Below are positions 1 to 12,600 of a DNA stretch of 64,000 nt, one piece after another. Every line of letters starts with the position of its first letter. The stretch's first letter is position 1. The notes below the pieces were generated by a model, which worked only from the letters and a program-made list of their open reading frames with translations, was not told the origin of the DNA and did no database searches. The position numbers and the translations under genes were made by a program. Origin of the DNA: Limnoperna fortunei (lineage: Eukaryota > Mollusca > Bivalvia > Mytilida > Modiolidae); the NCBI GenBank assembly GCA_944474755.1, contig OX104114.1:41047070-41111069 (forward strand), written 5' to 3'.

Positions 1-348
1 TTTTTCATGAAAATATCACATTTTCGACAGCTAAAATTTTCAACTGAGACAACTAATTACAAAGAAAACATATTATGTCTTGTATAAGGTACAATTGTGT
101 TTTATCTTTCAATAAAAAAAACAAAATTATGTTTTCGGACAAAATTAGGAAATAAGGGGAGATAATCCTCTAAAACCCATATCTAGAAAAAGCCAAAATA
201 TGCACACATAGTATGCGCTTCAGTGAATATTTTCTTATTTCACTGGTTCTTTCTTAAAGTACCCTAATAGTGTTATTAATTGATGGCATGAAATTGCTGG
301 ACAAATGATGTCGGGTATATGTGAGCATACCGCAAAGTTGGCCCTTTT
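1..348. other. AT-rich leader, no gene seen
   Basis: AT-rich sequence before the first repeat. I see no exon or recognisable element. It is probably part of a 5' intron or upstream flank of the aminotransferase gene, whose first coding exon(s) are not in the window. The short open frames that run from here into the repeat at 349 use repeat sequence and are not supported as genes. Confidence 0.4.
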
Positions 349-2559
349 TAGCTCACCTGGACCGAAGGTCCATGTTCGGTCCATGTGAGCTATTGCTATC
401 ACTTGGCGTCCGTCGTCCGTCGTCCGTCGTCTGTCGTCCGTCGTCCGTCGTCCGTCGTAAACTTTTTCAAAAATCTTCTCCTCTGAAACCACTGGGCCAA
501 TTTTTTTCAAACTTGGCCACAATCATCCTTAGGGTTCCTAGTTTCAAGTTTGTACCCAGGGTGTTGATCAACAGACAAATATGGCCGCTGTTACTAAAAA
601 TAGAACATGGGGGTCAACACAGGTTTTTGATCATTATCTAAAAAACTATAATACCTATAGAGAAAACCGTTACTTCAAATTGATCAGCACATTAAGTTCT
701 ACAATAGTTGCTACTAGTGCGAAGTTGTGTATTGGCTTCTTGTAGGAGTTATTGCCCTTTTTTGACGATTTTTGACAAAATTTTTGGTATTAACAATATA
801 ACCTGAAAAATATACGAGGTAGAGTGAAACTGTAAATGGCAAAACTGATCAGCAATAAAAGCCCTACAATTCACTTGGTTGGTCTGAAATTGTCAGATGA
901 CTCTTTATATGAGTTATTGCCCTTAAATGGTAATTTTTTATGAAATTTTCCGTTTTTGTCCTGTAACTTTAAAACTATAACAGCTAGAGTAAAACTGTAA
1001 ATAGCAAAAATGATCAACAATACAAGCCCTACAATTCACTTGATTGGTCTGAAATTGTCAGATGACTCCTTATAGGAGTTATTGCCCTTAAATGGCAATT
1101 TTTTATGAAATTTTCCGTTTTTGTCCTGTATCTTGAAAACTATAGCAGCTAGATTGAAACTGTAAATTGCACAAATGATCAGCAATAAAGACCCTACAAT
1201 TCACTTGATTGGTCTGAAATTGTCAGATGACTCCTTATATGAGTTATTGCCCTTAAATGGTAATTTTTTATGAAATTTTCCGTTTTTGTCCTGTAACTTT
1301 AAAACTATAACAGCTAGAGTAAAACTGTAAATAGCAAAAATGATCAACAATACAAGCCCTACAATTCACTCTATTAGTCTGAAATTGTCAGATGACTCCT
1401 TATAGGAGTTATTGCCCTTAAATGGCAATTTTTTATGAAATTTTCCGTTTTTGTCCTGTAACTTGAAAACTATAGCAGCTAGATTGAAACTGTAAATTGC
1501 ACAAATGATCAGCAATAAAGACCCTACAATTCACTTGATTGGTCTGAAATTGTCAGATGACTCCTTATATGAGTTATTGCCCTTAAATGGTAATTTTTTA
1601 TGAAATTTTCCGTTTTTGTCCTGTAACTTTAAAACTATAACAGCTAGAGTAAAACTGTAAATAGCAAAAATGATCAACAATACAAGCCCTACAATTCACT
1701 GTATTAGTCTGAAATTGTCAGATGACTCCTTATAGGAGTTATTGCCCTTAAATGGCAATTTTTTATGAAATTTTCCGTTTTTGTCCTGTAACTTGAAAAC
1801 TATAGCAGCTAGATTGAAACTGTAAATTGCACAAATGATCAGCAATAAAGACCCTACAATTCACTTGATTGGTCTGAAATTGTCAGATGACTCCTTATAG
1901 GAGTTATTGCCCTTAAATTGCAATTTTTTATGAAATTTTCCGTTTTTGTCCTGTAACTTAAAAACCATAGCAGCTAGAGTGAAATAATAAATTGCAAAAA
2001 TGATCAGCAAAAAAGCCCTACAATTCATTTAATTGGTCTGAAATTGTCAGATGACTCCTTATAGGGGTTATTGCCCTTAAATGACAATTTTGTTAAGAAA
2101 TTTTCCATTTTTGTCCTGTAACTTGAAAACTATAGTAGCTAGATTAAAACTGTAAATGCACAAATGATCAGCAATAGAAGCCCTACAAATGATTGCTTAG
2201 TCCAAAAATTGCAAGATGACTCTTTATAGGAGTTATTGCCCTTTCATTATGAATTTGGACATATGAACAGTTTTTTAATTATAAATTAGTCTATAACACA
2301 CCTATTAGTAGAGTAAAACTGTAAATTTCTAAAGTACCCTAAAGGACAATGCCTAAAAACCATTTAATTTTCAGAAATTGTGGATGGCACCTTATAGGAG
2401 TTATTGTATTTAACAAATTTTTTGAAGAAATGTTTAGTTTTTGCACAGTAACTTAAAAGCTATAACAACTAGACTGAAACTGTTAATTTCAAAAATTTTA
2501 ATATAGTTTAAGTCATTTGGATTCCAGGTGAGCGATTACAGGCTCCTGGGAGCCTCTAG
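349..2559 (+). mobile_element. Helitron/HINE-like element, family A, copy 1
   Basis: Starts TAGCTCACCTGG within a T-run. A terminal hairpin follows (AGCTCAC...GTGAGCT, about 350-391), then a CGTC-rich microsatellite at 403-458. The body is a tandem array of ~165 bp units whose positions can be followed at 881, 1046, 1211 and 1376. The 3' end carries CCAGGTGAGC, the inverse of the 5' end, followed by a hairpin (AGGCTCC-tg-GGAGCCT) and CTAG before TT. A 3' hairpin plus CTRR is the Helitron signature. Inverted sub-terminal repeats with a tandem core are typical of HINE and bivalve 'pearl' elements. No Rep/helicase frame is present, so it is non-autonomous. Boundaries agree with the other copies; the superfamily assignment is inference. 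Confidence 0.75.
881..1920 (+). repeat. 330-bp dimeric higher-order repeat inside family A copy 1
   Basis: The ~165 bp monomers alternate between two variants. A dimer of 330 bp is repeated almost unchanged: the stretch from about 1141 recurs at 1471 and again at 1801, with about one difference per dimer in the blocks I compared by eye. Monomers differ from each other far more than dimers do, so the dimer was amplified locally and recently. Confidence 0.75.
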
Positions 2560-2775
2560 TTTCATTTTTTTCCAATAAAATATTGATCTTAGTGCCAAGC
2601 TATAATTTATTTACAAAAACATTTCATAATTTTATACCATTAAAACACAAAGTTTTGTGCTTGCCTTGATACATGTGTATATCTGACAAAATGGCATTAA
2701 TAACACACACTCATCTTCAGGGCTCAGTCAATATATGCCTTAACATCGCTTGAGTATTCACAGTGAGTAAAGGAT

Positions 2776-3194
2776 AATAGGTTCTTTCATACGTTTTTGG
2801 GAAAGACCGGTTGATCTTTCACGAGTGATAGAATTTTATGTCTTTTTGAGAGTGGAGCACAGCGGAACGAGCCAAAAGACATAAAAATTTCTATCATGAG
2901 TGAAAGTTCACACGGACTTTCCAAAAAACGTATGAAAGTACCTATTTCTTCCGTAAACCAACTGTCACATCGCTATAACATATAGACTCTCCATTGTTGT
3001 AGACTCCATTGTCTCTGAACTCCAATCAGAACGCCGGAAACAAGAAAGTCATAGAAGAACGTTGTTATGCTTCCATAACAACGTTCTTGTTTCTGGCATT
3101 TTGATTGGATGACGCAGCAAGTATAGATTTGTGCGCTTGAGCTCATCTGTACTGGGTCATCTGTACCAGAAATCGGCCACTTACGGAAGAAAGG
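2776..3194. repeat. Imperfect fold-back repeats
   Basis: CTTTCATACGTTTTTGG near 2786 is mirrored by CCAAAAAACGTATGAAAG near 2921-2938. An inner arm pair is formed by TCTATCATGAGTG-type sequence. A second inverted pair, TTCTTCCGTAA near 2945 and TTACGGAAGAA near 3180, encloses the next 240 bp. This looks like one or two decayed fold-back MITEs; no clean target duplication is visible. Confidence 0.45.
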
Positions 3195-3585
3195 TGGATC
3201 TCACATCATACTCCAGCTTCATTTCCAATTAACACTGGACTCCATGCTATAGCTAAAATTTTGCTGAATATAGCTCAAACCTGAGTCAAAAAATCATGCA
3301 CTAAATTATTGAGTGGCATTGAGGATGTTCAAACTTTGTATAGATACAAATTATTGCATGAACTTGCGCTTAAACTAATTCAATGAACAAGATTATAAAT
3401 TCACATAAAATGAATTTTAATAGCCACAACTGTATATTATTGAAATAGATGTTTGTTAACTGTTGGTTGATAATTTTCAGTTATCAAGCATAGATAATTT
3501 TTTTCCTGATATACTGACAAAATTATACAGTTGAAAAAAAGGAAAATTGTTTTTATTTTAAGATAAATTATTTTGTCTATTACAG

Positions 3586-3637
3586 GGTGGAATTTGGAAA
3601 ATTATCTACAGAATACAAAGCTTTGAATTTAGGACAG
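3586..3637 (+). CDS. KYAT3: KYAT exon (first in window): [17 protein letters not shown]
   Basis: The acceptor TTACAG precedes it and the donor GTTTGT follows. The exon begins with the last base of a split codon; the missing two bases should be TG, giving the Trp of the family's VWVEF motif. It ends exactly before the GFPD motif encoded by the next exon. No start codon lies here, so at least one coding exon is upstream. I searched 2560-3580 by eye for an exon ending in TG and found none convincing. Confidence 0.88.
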
Positions 3638-6600
3638 GTTTGTTAAAAAATTTGACATGTAGTTACCATGACAACGAACCTTTCTATGCCCTGCAATGTA
3701 GTTCCCCAGTAATGGCTCTGTATACGCATGCTCACAGTCCACACTTGTTATGTTTGTAATGCAACTTATCAATTGTAAATTGTTGAATGTTTTCAAATGA
3801 CAAACTTAAAACCCATGTCCGTCCACTAAACATTGCACATTTTAATTCATTCAGCTTACATGTATGTGGTTTGAAAAAAAGTAGTTTTTGTCTTGCCTGG
3901 GATGAAAGTCCCTGGAGGCGAGACATATGTATGGGAATCCGACGGCGGCATAAACACATGGACATCTTGCTTCATATATTTGTAAGTCCGAGCCCTAGGT
4001 CCATTTAGTTTGGTCCAGAAGTAGCTTATGATGAGTACTTTCCAGTCAGTCACTTGTCATCTGACCTTGACCTCAATTTCATGGTCCAGTGACTAAAGTT
4101 TTTAGGTTACGGCAGTTCCTCTGTAACTATGCATGGTAGGATGACAATATTTGGTATATAGGTTGCTGATGACTAGTACATGACTGTCTGGTAGGTGTCA
4201 CCTGACCTTGACCTCAATTTCACGATCCAGCGACTACGTTAAAGTTTTTGTATTAGGACAGTTCCTCTGTAACTATGTATGGTATGGTGACAATATTTGG
4301 TATACAGGCTGCTGCTTATAACTAATGCTATTTATGTAATGCTAATGACTAAATTTATTTTTGTTACTGATGTGGAATGCAGGCGAGACAATTTCTGTGT
4401 CCACACTTGTTTAAAGGGTACATAATTTAATGGTTTATATTTAGCTCACATTGGAGCAACCTGGAAATTGCTTTTCACTGAGAACTGTAATTCTGGATTC
4501 CTGTTGGCTTAAAATCCACAAAAAATAATAATTGATCAGTGTATTCAAGTTGTATGTTAAGTTCATGATTTAGGTTCAATTGTAATAAAACGAGCTTATT
4601 TGTATCTTTCTTAAAAAAAAAGTTTTCAAATGAAAAACATTGTTTGTGTTATACTATAGTGAATCAATTGCATATATTTTGACCCTCAATCAATGTAAAT
4701 ACCTCTCAACTTGAAGTCTGAAATAGGTGATTATTAGTTACAGAGCCCTTGGCTCTCTAAAATTAAAAAAAAATTTGTCCTTATGGTAAAAGTTTCTTTC
4801 TGATATTTCTTATAAAATAAATTTTGGTATTATTTCAGGGCTTTCCAGATTTCAAACCTCCACAGCATGTTTTAGACAAGATGGTGCATGCCGTTCAAGG
4901 CACAGACAACCCTTTGCTCAGTCAATATACTCGTAGTTATGTGTGTATAGTATAGACTGCTGTTATTTATTCTTCTGCAGGATAACTCTGCAGGATTTCA
5001 ACTGCATACTGCTTTTTAATGGATGAAGCAACATTCCTAAGTTTACATGTCATTAAGTTACATTTTGCTTTTTCATACTGTTGTTTTACATTTTGCTACT
5101 CACTAAATACTTAAAAAACGTGCTTCTTTATTCACATGTTCAATAAGTGGATAGGGCTAAATAGCTCTTACATTTTTTCACTTATAGTGACTAACTTTGG
5201 GGTTCATACAATTCGGCATTATTTGGTCATTTTGGTGAATAAATTGAGAAATTCATAAAATGTTAAAATGTTGAGAACTTTAAACTAACTGATATAATCT
5301 TTGTTATTGCTATTTATAATAGTTCAGTAGCATTAAGTAGATCAAACATTTCTCTTTACTGATAACATAAATTGCCATACTGTTTGGGTAAGGATTATAA
5401 TATTAATTTTTATTCAGGAATCATCATTTTCTACCAAAATACTAACTCTATGATGCATTTTATTTAAAAATCTGTTGTCATCATGGCATTGTGCTGTCCT
5501 AGACCCTTATGGTGATAATAATTCTTTTCAGGGTCATCCACGATTAGTGAATATCCTAGCAAAGCTGTATGGTCCATTGATAGGTAGAACGATAGACCCA
5601 ATGAATAACATCACAATCTCAGTTGGAGCCTATGGTATTCTTTTCTGTGCAGTACAGGGCCTGATTAATCCAGGAGATGAGGTAATTTTTCTAAGATGTT
5701 CTTCAAGGACAGTTCGTGTCAACAATGTGTTGTTGATAAATAACAAAGCTGACAGCAGAGTGTGATTTGCAGGCATATAAAGGACAAACTATTTGTAGGG
5801 AGGAAATATTGTATTTTGTCTAGCCAATAGTAACTTAGTTTTTTTTCAAAATTCCTGCTGTTCTCTTTATGCACTTTCCAAATTTAGGGGGCCTCAGGGG
5901 CCAAGTTGTTAAGGTAGTTAGTCTACTATGGATCACATGCCAGTCAACATTGAAGGTGCAGGTTCAAGTCTCACTGTGGGCAGGGTGTCATCGACTCCAA
6001 TCTTAATAGACACAAATTTCTAGTTTTCCTACCTAATGTCTGAGGTTTCTCTGGGAACTCCGTCTTCCTCCCCCATTACAAACTGTATGCCATGATATAG
6101 CTGTAAAATTGCTTAAAGTGGTGTTAAACACCATTCAAATAAACAATCTTTCCTTATTTAGAGATATATATGCATCATTAGAAGGACAAAAATCCCAGGT
6201 CCCCTCCCAGATAAATAAAAAAACCCATTTTGTTCTTAATATGATGCAGCATTAGAATGTAATATACAAGATATCAAATCACTCGACAATTGTTGGAACT
6301 TGTTTACTTCGTGAGAATAAGCTTTTGTTATTGAATAAAATAAAATTGAAATTTTCTCCCCTGCAACTAAACTATTAATTGGCTTAATTGATCTTCATAG
6401 ATCTGTTTTAATAATTACTGGTTAATTGAGATACCATCACTGTCTAATTCAATCGAGATAGCAGTTGTTACTAAAATTTCACTTTTCATATTGTAAGTCT
6501 TAAAATTTAATTTTACTTCCTGGATGCAGGTTAGTTGTCATTTGTTAATTTGTTTTCTTATATCCAATATGTATTGGTACATTCAAGGCTTTTGCATTTC

Positions 6601-9600
6601 TTTAGACATATTTTTCAGGAAGTGGCGTTAGGGGATTATTTTTACTTTTTCATGTTGGGGTTAATATTTGTGACAGAGAAATATACCTTTTTGGTATTAT
6701 TAATTTCCAAAATGTTGGTGTGCGGGTTATTTTTGCCCATATGTGTGTAGTGAAATAAATTTAAATACTATGAATGAGTTTGTAAAATGGCGATTTCGTC
6801 TCACCTCAAGGACGAGCTATGCCTCACTCAAATACCAGGAATGAGTTTGCAAAATGGTGATGTTGTCTCACCTCATAGATGAGCTATGCCACACAAATGA
6901 CTTTGTATTTCAATAAAAAGAATTTTTAACCTAAAACTTTACTCTATTTTACTATAATATTACAATCATCCTGCAGGTGCTTATATTTTCATTATTCTCA
7001 TTTTGTAAACAAAAATATCGTCTGCTTAGCAAGATGGCACCTTGCCATAAAGAAATGTGGAAAAAGCAAACAAAAGCATTGGATGGATTATCCAGCTACA
7101 AAATTGCCCAGGCAACTTGAATAAACAGTCCAACCATACAGAATGTTCTCTAGTGATGGTGCAAAAGGGGTGATGTGGACAATTTCCTCAAAAGAGCAAG
7201 AAAGAAAACTGTACAAAAACATTGCCTTGTCCACCACAAAGTTCAGACCTCAACATTATTGAAAATTTTTCGAAAGTTTTAACAACTGAATTTCAGCAAT
7301 GTCAGACCACATGTTTTCAAAATTCACTGTGAATCAAACATGTCTGATCATTCAACATATCATTTACAGCACACATAATTGATTGTTTCTGATTGACAGT
7401 TAAGAGGTGTTATCTCCTGCTAAAGGACCTGCCCCTTCTGAAAACCAGATACAATGAATTACTTGTAATGTATTGATTATTAATAATTGCAGCACTTCAC
7501 ATTTAAGATAATAACTTTTATTTAAATATTAATTGCAAAGTTATGCAACATATTTCAGAAAAATATTAAATAGAGAAACAATATCTTATTAAGATTGATC
7601 AGCTTTTAAATTAATATATATGTAATATGGCATCTTAAAATCCTTGAACATCTTATTTACATTCCAGATTATAAGGATTATATATTGGTAAACCATTGAC
7701 ATTGTCAGATTTCTTTCATAAGGGAGACAAAAAGAGTGTTCTGATTACTTCTTATAGAACATGTAATTGGTCACACTCATAAAATAACATCAGCAGATGT
7801 AAGAAGAGGGATCAATCTTTGTATTAAAATTTTTGATATATCATCTTATATAATAAAAAGTATTCATTCTTAAAAAGTCAATACAAACAGGGACATTATA
7901 TACTGACGTTAGTATATAATATCTCTTATACTATGAAATCTTTTTTTAAAATTGTTCCAATGGGATATACCATTTCACAGATAACAAAATATTTATTTTA
8001 CCAGTAGTTGATAAACAATGCTTAGTAGGGTTTTTCCATTTCACATTTTCTTACTTAGCTGTTCAATAAGTGTTCACACAGGGTTTCCATACATGTTCAT
8101 ACTTCACTGTTCATTTGTTAAAAAGTGCTCAAATGTAGTTTTAATCCATATTAAACATTTAAATGGTCAGAGTTATTCCATTTTACATATTAAAAATGCT
8201 CGCATATAGCTATCCCATTACATTATGTTCATAGTTAACTGTCAATTTGTTAAAAAGTGCTCAATGTAGGGTTCATTTTAAAACTTATTAAAAGTGGTCC
8301 AATAGGGCCATATTCCATATAATGTTATCTTACTTTACTGTTCATCTTAAAAAGTTCTCAATTAGGATAATTCTATTTTACACATTTTCAAACATAACTG
8401 TTCTTATTAAAATTGCTCAAATGGAGTTAATCCATTTTAAACATTTTCATACTTATTCAAAAGTTTTAAATAAGGGGTCATTAATATATGTCAGCAATTT
8501 TCATGAGTTTGCAAAGAGCACTATAGGGGGGAGGGGGTTTCAATATCAACATTTTTTCTGTACGTTCTTTAAACTTCCGGTAATGTGGATGAGCAGACTT
8601 TCAAAAAATGTTGACTTACTCTTTTGGAGGGAGGGAGGGAGGGGTTTTTCAAAAAGAGTGCTCTTTGCAACTGTGAAACATATTGACAATTATGGATGAC
8701 CCCTAAGGGTATTATATTTTTCACACATTTGTTCTTACGTGTGTATTTATTTATTTTAAAAAAGTGCTAAAATACATTTTGCGTTATTCCATCATATATA
8801 TTTTCTTAGTAACAGTTCATATTTAAAGTGCCCAAATAGGGAAAAACCATTGTACATAGGGCAAAATATTCATACCAAATTTTTCATATTAAACATGTTT
8901 TAATATACATTGAAAACAAAAACTTTGTTATTGAAAGCCTACTAAAATAAATTCCCAATTATTGGCCTCAGATCTTTCATATTATGGATTAAATAGTGTA
9001 CATGTCTTTATGAAAGGCTTTAGTATTCCTTGTTTATTTTATACAGTGACGTGCCAAAAGTATTGCAACAAATATGGCAGACAATTTATAATCAACAAAT
9101 GATTACAATCAGTTTTAAGATACATTTTATATAATAAAGTTTATATCAAACCTTTTACTGTCAATATTTGGTGATATAACCTTTGCTCACGATAACTTGA
9201 CGAATTCGGCGTGGAATTGAGGAATATAAACTGTTAATATAGACTGATGAAAGTCCTCTCCATATTTTCTGAACGGCTGAAACCAGGTCTTCCTTAGATT
9301 TGATTTCCGTAAGACACTTTGAAAGTTTAATTTTAATTGTCAACCATACATTTTCTATTATGTTAAGGTATGGAGATTGTGGTGGCCAATCTATGGTGAT
9401 GATATCATTATCGGTTTTCCATTGACGTGTAACCGCAGAACGATGGGGTGTTGCATTGTCATCCTGGAACAAAAAAGGATCTGTTCCAAACACTTTGCTC
9501 ACAACCGGCCATAAATTATTATCAAGACACTCAATGTACTTTTGTGAATTAATATTTCCATCAATTGGTTCAAGAGTTCCAACTCCATCTCGTGTAATAC

Positions 9601-12600
9601 ACCCCCAAAACATACACTTGACCGTTTTGGGGTCCTTAAGTACGTTAAGGCATTCAGGGTTCCACTTCTCAGAGGTTTTTCTCCAAACGTGAATAGACTT
9701 TTTCTTTCCAATTACAACCATGGTTTCATCTGAGAAAATGACTGTTTCCCAGTATTTACGGCAGTTAAATCTTCTAGCCCTACACCATAATAATCTATGT
9801 TTTCTATTTACTTCTGATAGTGTTATGGCTTTACGAATTTTACGGTTTTTGTACCCTGCGGAATGTAATCGAGGCTGCACTGTACGTTTAGATACTTTAG
9901 TAGGTGTTACTTTATTAAATTCATTAGTAAGATCACACAAGGATTGTCTACGATTACGCTTTAACAAACGAAAAAGTTGCCTGTCACCTCGCTCATCAAC
10001 CAACCGTGGTCTCCCACTTCTTTGTTTATTTTCAACAGATTCATTTGATTTAAACTTCTCCCAAATTCTGCCTACAGTTGACCGATTTATATCAAACATT
10101 TCTGCAATTTCTGAAGCCTTGCATCCTTGTAGCATTAAGTCTACAATGATTTGTTTAACATCACTTGATAATTCTTTTCCTTTTCTAGCCATTTTTAGCA
10201 GACGACTTTTTAAACCGGAAACGCAATTTGTAAACTAAATTACAGGTGAAAATTGAAATTAATATGATAAATTAAAGTCCGGATATTTATCCACGTTCTA
10301 ATGTCATGTTTATGAGGAGAAACATTGTCATAATAGTAAGCTACTATGTAAACGTCAACAATATCGGCCATGTTTGTTGCAATACTTTTGGCACGTCACT
10401 GTAGATATTATACCAATACCCTTATGCACTAATACTACATAATAATAACCTACAGGTGTCTGTGTAAACAATATGGAATGTTATTCAGTATCTGGAAGGA
10501 AATGAAATAATATTTTTATTATTTTAAAATTGTTTGTGTGGCACACACCAATGGGAGACTAGTGGGGAGAGGGAGTGGTAACCGGGGATAAAAGTAAAAT
10601 AAAATTCCATTTTGACAATTTTCTCCATATACCATATACTGGTGTACATTTTGATAGAAAAAGTCAAGGTTTGACTAGGATTAAATTAAATTTTAAGTCC
10701 AGAAATCCCACGGCCTTACCAGTTTATATATAATTTTAATATTTGCCAGCTATAAAAGTATCAAAATAACATTTACAAATAAATCTAAAATCACTATGAC
10801 ACTAATTAACGGTAATGCTAATCACTGAAAAAATTCCACTATCTACAAGTCCTACCAGTAAATAACAATTCCTGAGTAGACAATTGAGGATTTGGACCAC
10901 TGGCCAGTGTCCATGTTTTAGCATACATAAGAATACTAAGATATGTTTGTCTGTTTCTTTTTTTTTCTAACAAAATTATACTTTGGTAATACAAAAATTT
11001 GTGAATAAAGACATCCTTTAAAAAGCTTCTTCAAAGGCTACCATACAAACAGCTATAGACATGATTGATTTACTGCCTGGTGCAAAAATCATTTATTATT
11101 CTTTTTCCATCGTGTGTGGTTTTGCCTGTAGAGTAATTCACCTTTCTCCACAATTAAAACTGTTAGCCATAATAAAACTGAACAATTGATAAAAGGGATA
11201 TAATTTTCATTTCTGTCTTTTCATCTAAAGGTCACCTTCTTAAAATCCCTAATATATTGCTTGCTGGAAATAAAACAACAATCAATCAATCAATCATACA
11301 GACTTGAATTGGAATTTTAGCATACTATAATACTATGTTAGTATGACTAAAAGTGTTCAATCTTTTTAGCTCACCTGGACCAAAGGTCAATGTGAGCTTT
11401 TGCTATCACTTGGCGTCCGTCGTCCGTTGTCTGTCGTCCGTCGTAAACTTTTTCAAAAATCTTCTCTGAAACCACTGGGCCAATTTTTTTCAAACTTGGC
11501 CACAATCATCCTTAGGGTTCCTAGTTTCAAGTTTGTACCAAGGGTGTTGATCAACAGACAAATATGGCCGCTGTTAACTAAAAATAGAACATGGGGTCAA
11601 CACAGGTTTTTGATCATTATCTAAAAAATTATAATACCTACAGAGATAATCGTTAGTGTGAAGTTTTTGTATTGACTTCTTGTAGGAGTTATTGCCCTTT
11701 ATTGACAATTTTTGACAAAATTTTTGGTATTTACAATATAACCTAAAAACTATACAAGGTAGAGTGAAACTGTAAATAGCAAAAATGATCAGCTATAAAA
11801 GCCCTACAATTCACTTGATTGGTCTGAAATTGTCAGATGACTCCTTATATGAGTTATTGCCCTTAAATGGTAATTTTTTATGAAATTTTCCGTTTTTGTC
11901 CTGTAACTTTAAAACTATAACAGCTAGAGTAAAACTGTAAATAGCAAAAATGATCAACAATACAAGCCCTACAATTCAATGAATTCGTCTGAAATTGTCA
12001 GATGACACCTTATAGGAGTTATTGCCCTTAAATGGCAATTTTTTTATGAAATTTTCCATTTTTGTCCTGTAACTTGAAAACTATAGTAGCTAGATTGAAA
12101 CTGTAAATTGCACAAATGATCAGCAATAAAGGCCCTACAATTCACTTGATTGGTCTGAAATTGTCAGACAACTCCTTAAATAAGTTATTGCCCATAAATG
12201 ACAATTTTTTATGAAATTTTCCGTTTTTGTCCTGTTACTAAAAAACTGTAACAGCTAGAGTGAAACTGTTAATAGCAAAAATGATCAGCAATACAAGCCC
12301 TACAAATTTCTATTTTAGTCTGAAATTGTCAGATGACTCCTTATAGGAGTTATTGCCCTTAAATTGCCATTTTTTATGAAATTTTCCGTTTTTGTCCTGT
12401 AACTTAAAAACCAGAACAAGAACAGCTGGAGTGAAATAATAAATTGCAAAAATGATCAGCAATAAAAGCCCTACAATTCACTTAATTGGCCTGAAATTGT
12501 CAGATGACTCCTTATAGGGGTTATTGCCCTTAAATGACAATTTTGTTATGAAATTTTCCATTTTTGTACTGTAACTTGAAAACTGTAGCAGCTAGATTAA

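Noticed and set aside
321..641. 106-codon open frame at the left end, and the similar 74-codon frame at 11400
   Set aside because: Both lie across the 5' hairpin and CGTC microsatellite of family A elements and are shared only because the repeat is shared.
2560..3585. Possible first KYAT exon ending in TG before a GT donor
   Set aside because: No stretch encodes a plausible RLxGLDxNVW-like N-terminus in the right phase; fold-back repeats occupy much of the interval.
5888..5985. Possible tRNA gene (A/B-box-like sequences), also at 24789, 33582 and 44279
   Set aside because: The heads do not form a complete cloverleaf by eye and are joined to a common body and tail repeated several times, which identifies SINEs.
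9720..10238. 172-codon + strand frame
   Set aside because: It is antisense to the Tc1 transposase, which has full catalytic and DNA-binding motifs; this frame has none.
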